A DNA stretch of 64,000 nucleotides, taken from the NCBI RefSeq assembly GCF_947623445.1, contig NC_135247.1:17052501-17116500 (forward strand), read 5' to 3'. The notes under the pieces are model-generated. The model was not told the DNA's origin. It saw nothing but the letters and a program-made list of their open reading frames with translations, and ran no database searches. The stretch is from Clavelina lepadiformis. Lineage: Eukaryota; Chordata; Ascidiacea; Aplousobranchia; Clavelinidae. Position numbers and translations under genes: made by a program. This document shows, piece by piece, positions 60,701 through 64,000 of this stretch. How positions within the stretch are numbered: the first letter of the stretch is position 1; every line of letters starts with the position of its first letter.

Positions 60701-63700
60701 TAAAGCAATTCTTAAACTTTCTTAATCAGGACAAATATTCGTCCACTGAGTAAGGCCTCAAGCCATTCCTCTATAATGAAGTTGTGTGGGACAATGACAT
60801 ACTGATATTTAAATAGAAAAACGAATAAAAAGAATACTAAAAACTTTAGTATTCACTCTACTCCCATCAAACTATTATGATCTACATGGCATAAAACAAG
60901 GATAAGGGGATAAAGAAGACAACAAGAAACTCGTTTCAGTCAAGATAGAATGTAAGAATATAACATAACAGAATTTGAGAAGCACTGATGTCATTTAGTC
61001 ACGAAAGACCTAATCCGGTAATACCTCGCCAGCATGTTACAGAATGCGAGGCAGTACGTAATAATTCAGTTAAACGTATGACCTTCGAACAACCATCTCA
61101 TAACACTCCACCTATCCATCAACAACCAAATGCTTACCTGGGAGGTCTGTTCGCAGAGAGACTTGAAGAGGTACCGTTAGGTACGTGAGTTGGCGAGGAT
61201 TCCTCGTGGATCCACGAGTTATCGACCGGTGGTGGCAGTGACGCGTGGACAGTCTGCACAATTGTAAGCATGTTTTAAGCTAAAGTTTGATGAATTAATG
61301 AAAGTGTTGGTCTGTTCAAAAGGGGCTTCACAGATCCGGTATTGCAGTATCATGCAAAATATAACCTTTGTGTTGATTTCAGACATTGCTTTTAGAGCAT
61401 CTTTGAGGCTGTGGTACATGGTCAACATCGTGTTTCGACGTTCTGCCTCGTCTGCAGATTCTTCCATCAAATCCGTCTAAAAAAATATCAAATACAATTA
61501 TAATTTGCGAGAAATGTCACACGTTCGACCATGTTTTAGATGTGATTTAGATTCATTTTGTGGAAACGTTAAGAGTTTTTCAGTATGAGCAACTATAAAA
61601 AATTTATTTACTCCATTTCCAGTTGAGTAAAGATGAGCAAGAACTTCTGTTTTGATGAATTCTTTTGTCTGCAAATAAGTCCTGGAGTTAATTGATTGAA
61701 ACTTATGTGAATAATACTTTTGAAAAAAAAAGAATAATAGAATTTTAAGGTACAGATTAATCTAAGCTAACTATTTTTCAGAATAAGAAACAACTGAATA
61801 CTTTGCTAATTACATCAAACATCGTAAAATCTAAAATCAAACTTTTTTAAGCTTGGAACAAAGCTTGGAACATCAGAATAAAACAATATTTTTAGCAAGG
61901 CAGGACACATTGGTACCTCGTTTATCATGATAGTCATGATTATCTTGGGAATGAGATCGCGAATGGTTTTGTTGACGATAGCCATGTAGCTGTCAACAAG
62001 GTTTCGAATCGTTTCAACTTGTCTCTCAAGTTGAGGATCAAGGGATGCGGCTGGACTGCCGCTGCTTTCTCCATCCTGTTGTATAAACAAACAAAGTTTG
62101 TTACAATCAATTAATTTAGTCTTTTGTATAAATTTACACCGGCATGGCTTTACAGTATGGCTAATTACGACTCCACTTGTATGATTCTTGTGGTTAAGGT
62201 CTATGCCAATAATAATCTTATCAAAAATATCTTTCTTCTTTTGCATCTCCTAAAATGCACTATTGGGTTTGGTCTTCGACAAAATATGAAAGGTATTTTC
62301 ATATAACATAGCCAGCAGCCACTAATACAAATATATGATAATACAATGTAAGGTGTAAGATATTCGTTTTCAAGCATTTGGCAAATGGAAAGTCATACAA
62401 AGTAAGTAACAAAATCTAGGAGTGTTATGTTACAGAAAACTGTTCTATGACAACACATAAGTCAATGTGTATTAGTACAAAGTAGAAGAAACACCAACCA
62501 CCGCTCATTTCACCTCCGTTATTATAAGGTTGATATTAAAAAAATATTAGATACACCAGGTACTAAAATTGAAATTTAAAAAAAAAAAACAGTTTAACAA
62601 AAGTTGACATGATAAAACACAATCAAAAATCTATTTGATTTTAAACATAAAATAAGTCAAAATAAACACGAAGTGATTGCAGGGGTTAAATTCATGCAGA
62701 TGGCAGCAAAATTACCCGTCTTTCTTTCTGCAACATTCAACATCATTGTCATGCAACAAAACATAATCATTTAGATCAATGTATTTATATAATGTCACTG
62801 TGTTACTGCTTTTACACAAAAATTATTGTTCTTTAAGTTGATTGTTGAAAATTTCAACAACCAACTTAAATTGATTGAAACAAACTTGAATTGACAATTA
62901 GCACTAGCAATAGCAACTCGAATTAGCATATTGAAATTAGCATTATTCTGACTTATTTTAAAAATTTAATTGTGTCTTCATTTTATCAATTGATAAATTT
63001 GAACAATAAACCAAATAAAATTTGCAGCAATCAACGGCAGACCCTATTAATTGAAAACTAAATAGCACTTCATAGCACTCCAGGTCAACGTCATTCTACA
63101 CTACAAGTCCACAACTTCCATGAACAATTTCACTGTTATGAAACATGCCGTTGCACTTGGACGGAATCAAATGTCAACCATAAATTATTTTCAAAACCTT
63201 TGCAATGTTTACAAAATCAAAAGTTTTATTATTAGGGCTTTTATTACTTTAAATCAATTCACAGCACAAACTAAGGATAAACGAAACCACAGAATTCTCA
63301 CAAACCTTAATCTCGGAAGTTCGCTCAGGATAGACACCAGCGCGTAGGAATGAAGCTTTCCAGCTATCAACAACGTCCTGTGTCTCCGCTGACAACTCTA
63401 GTTGCCTTAAAAATGTTTCATTTGGCCATGAATAGCATCACTACTTGTGCAAGGGACACAGTATGCTAACAAGTCTGACATGCTAACATTTGCTGATACA
63501 AAAACCATATTCTACGTTTGTACACATTTGCAAATACATTGCATTTTGTAAATAAGTGAATGCTTTTTAGGTATGTAGTTGAAAGGCATTGAATAGTATG
63601 AAACATGTTAGCTTAACATCAACTTTAATCACATTCATCAATCATTGATTAAAAATTAGATGTAAACATTTTTATTTTCATTATATCTTTCAAACTGAAC

Positions 63701-64000
63701 TATTGTGCTAATGCTATGTGTGTAACGTAAAACTTTCCGGTAGTTATTATACCGTACTGCTCACTACATAAATGTACACTGCTGTACAACCCTGTACAAA
63801 TTATTATTCACCAACAACACAGCTGGGAATGTAACTCATTAGTCATAAGCTTATTATAACTGTGTTACATTTCAATTGGAAAACTTACCGGTAGTCTTTA
63901 TAAACATTCCTTTGTTCTGTGCTGTAAAGTGCAAATCCAAACTTGCTCGACATGAAACCTTTTTCCATGTCGCGAAGCCGAATATTCTCCAAAGACAAGA
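57729..64000 (-). CDS. DNM: Dynamin, C-terminal part (gene runs off the window)
   Basis: Large GTPase of membrane fission; only the 3' exons are here. Proposed exons (minus strand): 64000-63889 (partial), 63405-63306, 62075-61917, 61668-61612, 61476-61366, 61253-61138, 60681-60538 and 57933-57729, with phases that agree at each junction. The first two give the end of the PH domain ([20 protein letters not shown] and [19 protein letters not shown]). The next three give the GTPase effector domain ([20 protein letters not shown], then [49 protein letters not shown]). The remaining exons form the proline-rich tail, starting LPPPVDNSW and ending with [15 protein letters not shown], which offers SH3-binding sites. 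An internal tail exon ([14 protein letters not shown]... VKRWSS) is Ser-rich, not proline-rich, and may be optional. The GTPase and middle domains lie beyond 64000. Confidence 0.92.
57934..60537. other. Long intron in dynamin proline-rich tail
   Basis: About 2.6 kb without a recognisable exon. It could hide alternative proline-rich terminal exons, which dynamins commonly use, but none could be supported. Confidence 0.4.

Overview
The window is animal nuclear DNA: AT-rich, intron-bearing genes with GT-AG junctions, no bacterial-style operons, and many short DNA-transposon remnants. A single-copy GnRH precursor with a QHWS....PG decapeptide, together with chordate-type genes (complement factor B-like, QSOX, COA3, dynamin, C7orf57), points to a tunicate, most likely an ascidian. 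This is inference. No species is claimed.

Layout. 1-4.5 kb: intergenic DNA carrying three small transposons (a TIR element with possible TA duplications and two hAT elements with perfect 8-bp duplications). 4.6-9.4 kb (+): guanylate kinase with an unusual acidic tail ending in a CaaX-like tetrapeptide. 12.0-15.0 kb (-): seven coding exons of a C7orf57 homologue. 15.0-15.8 kb: a hAT element and a tRNA-derived SINE. 18.4-19.2 kb (+): a two-exon GnRH precursor whose peptide, QHWSVKLSPG-amide, matches none of the tunicate GnRHs I can recall. 20.8-27.0 kb (+): 17 exons of a complement factor B/C2-like protein (WAP-like, CCP, WAP-like, CCP, vWA, trypsin-like) with Thr at the catalytic Ser position and a degraded metal site in the vWA domain. 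28.5-29.8 kb: a small fossil LTR element. 30.4-31.0 kb (+): an SMG6-like PIN-domain fragment, probably a pseudogene. 31.5-32.7 kb: a 36-37 bp minisatellite interrupted by a hAT insertion. 33.7-36 kb: dispersed repeats. 36.9-43.9 kb (-): quiescin sulfhydryl oxidase, 15 exons. 44.3-44.6 kb (-): COA3, intronless. 44.6-47.5 kb: intergenic with SINE pieces. 47.5-54.0 kb (-): a secreted Ly6/uPAR-CCP(x4)-vWA protein, 13 exons. 57.7-64 kb (-): the 3' end of a dynamin gene (end of PH, GED, proline-rich tail), running off the window.

Functionally the genes are mostly unrelated housekeeping and secretory genes. The exceptions are two extracellular CCP/vWA genes about 20 kb apart (one factor B-like, one with a Ly6 head), which may be a local complement-like pair, and the GnRH gene, which is the strongest candidate for something new. 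Exon coordinates were worked out by hand from open frames, GT-AG sites and phase. For seven genes (guanylate kinase, C7orf57, GnRH, factor B-like, QSOX, COA3, Ly6-CCP-vWA) the proposed exons sum to a whole number of codons. Junctions that remain uncertain are named in the entries.
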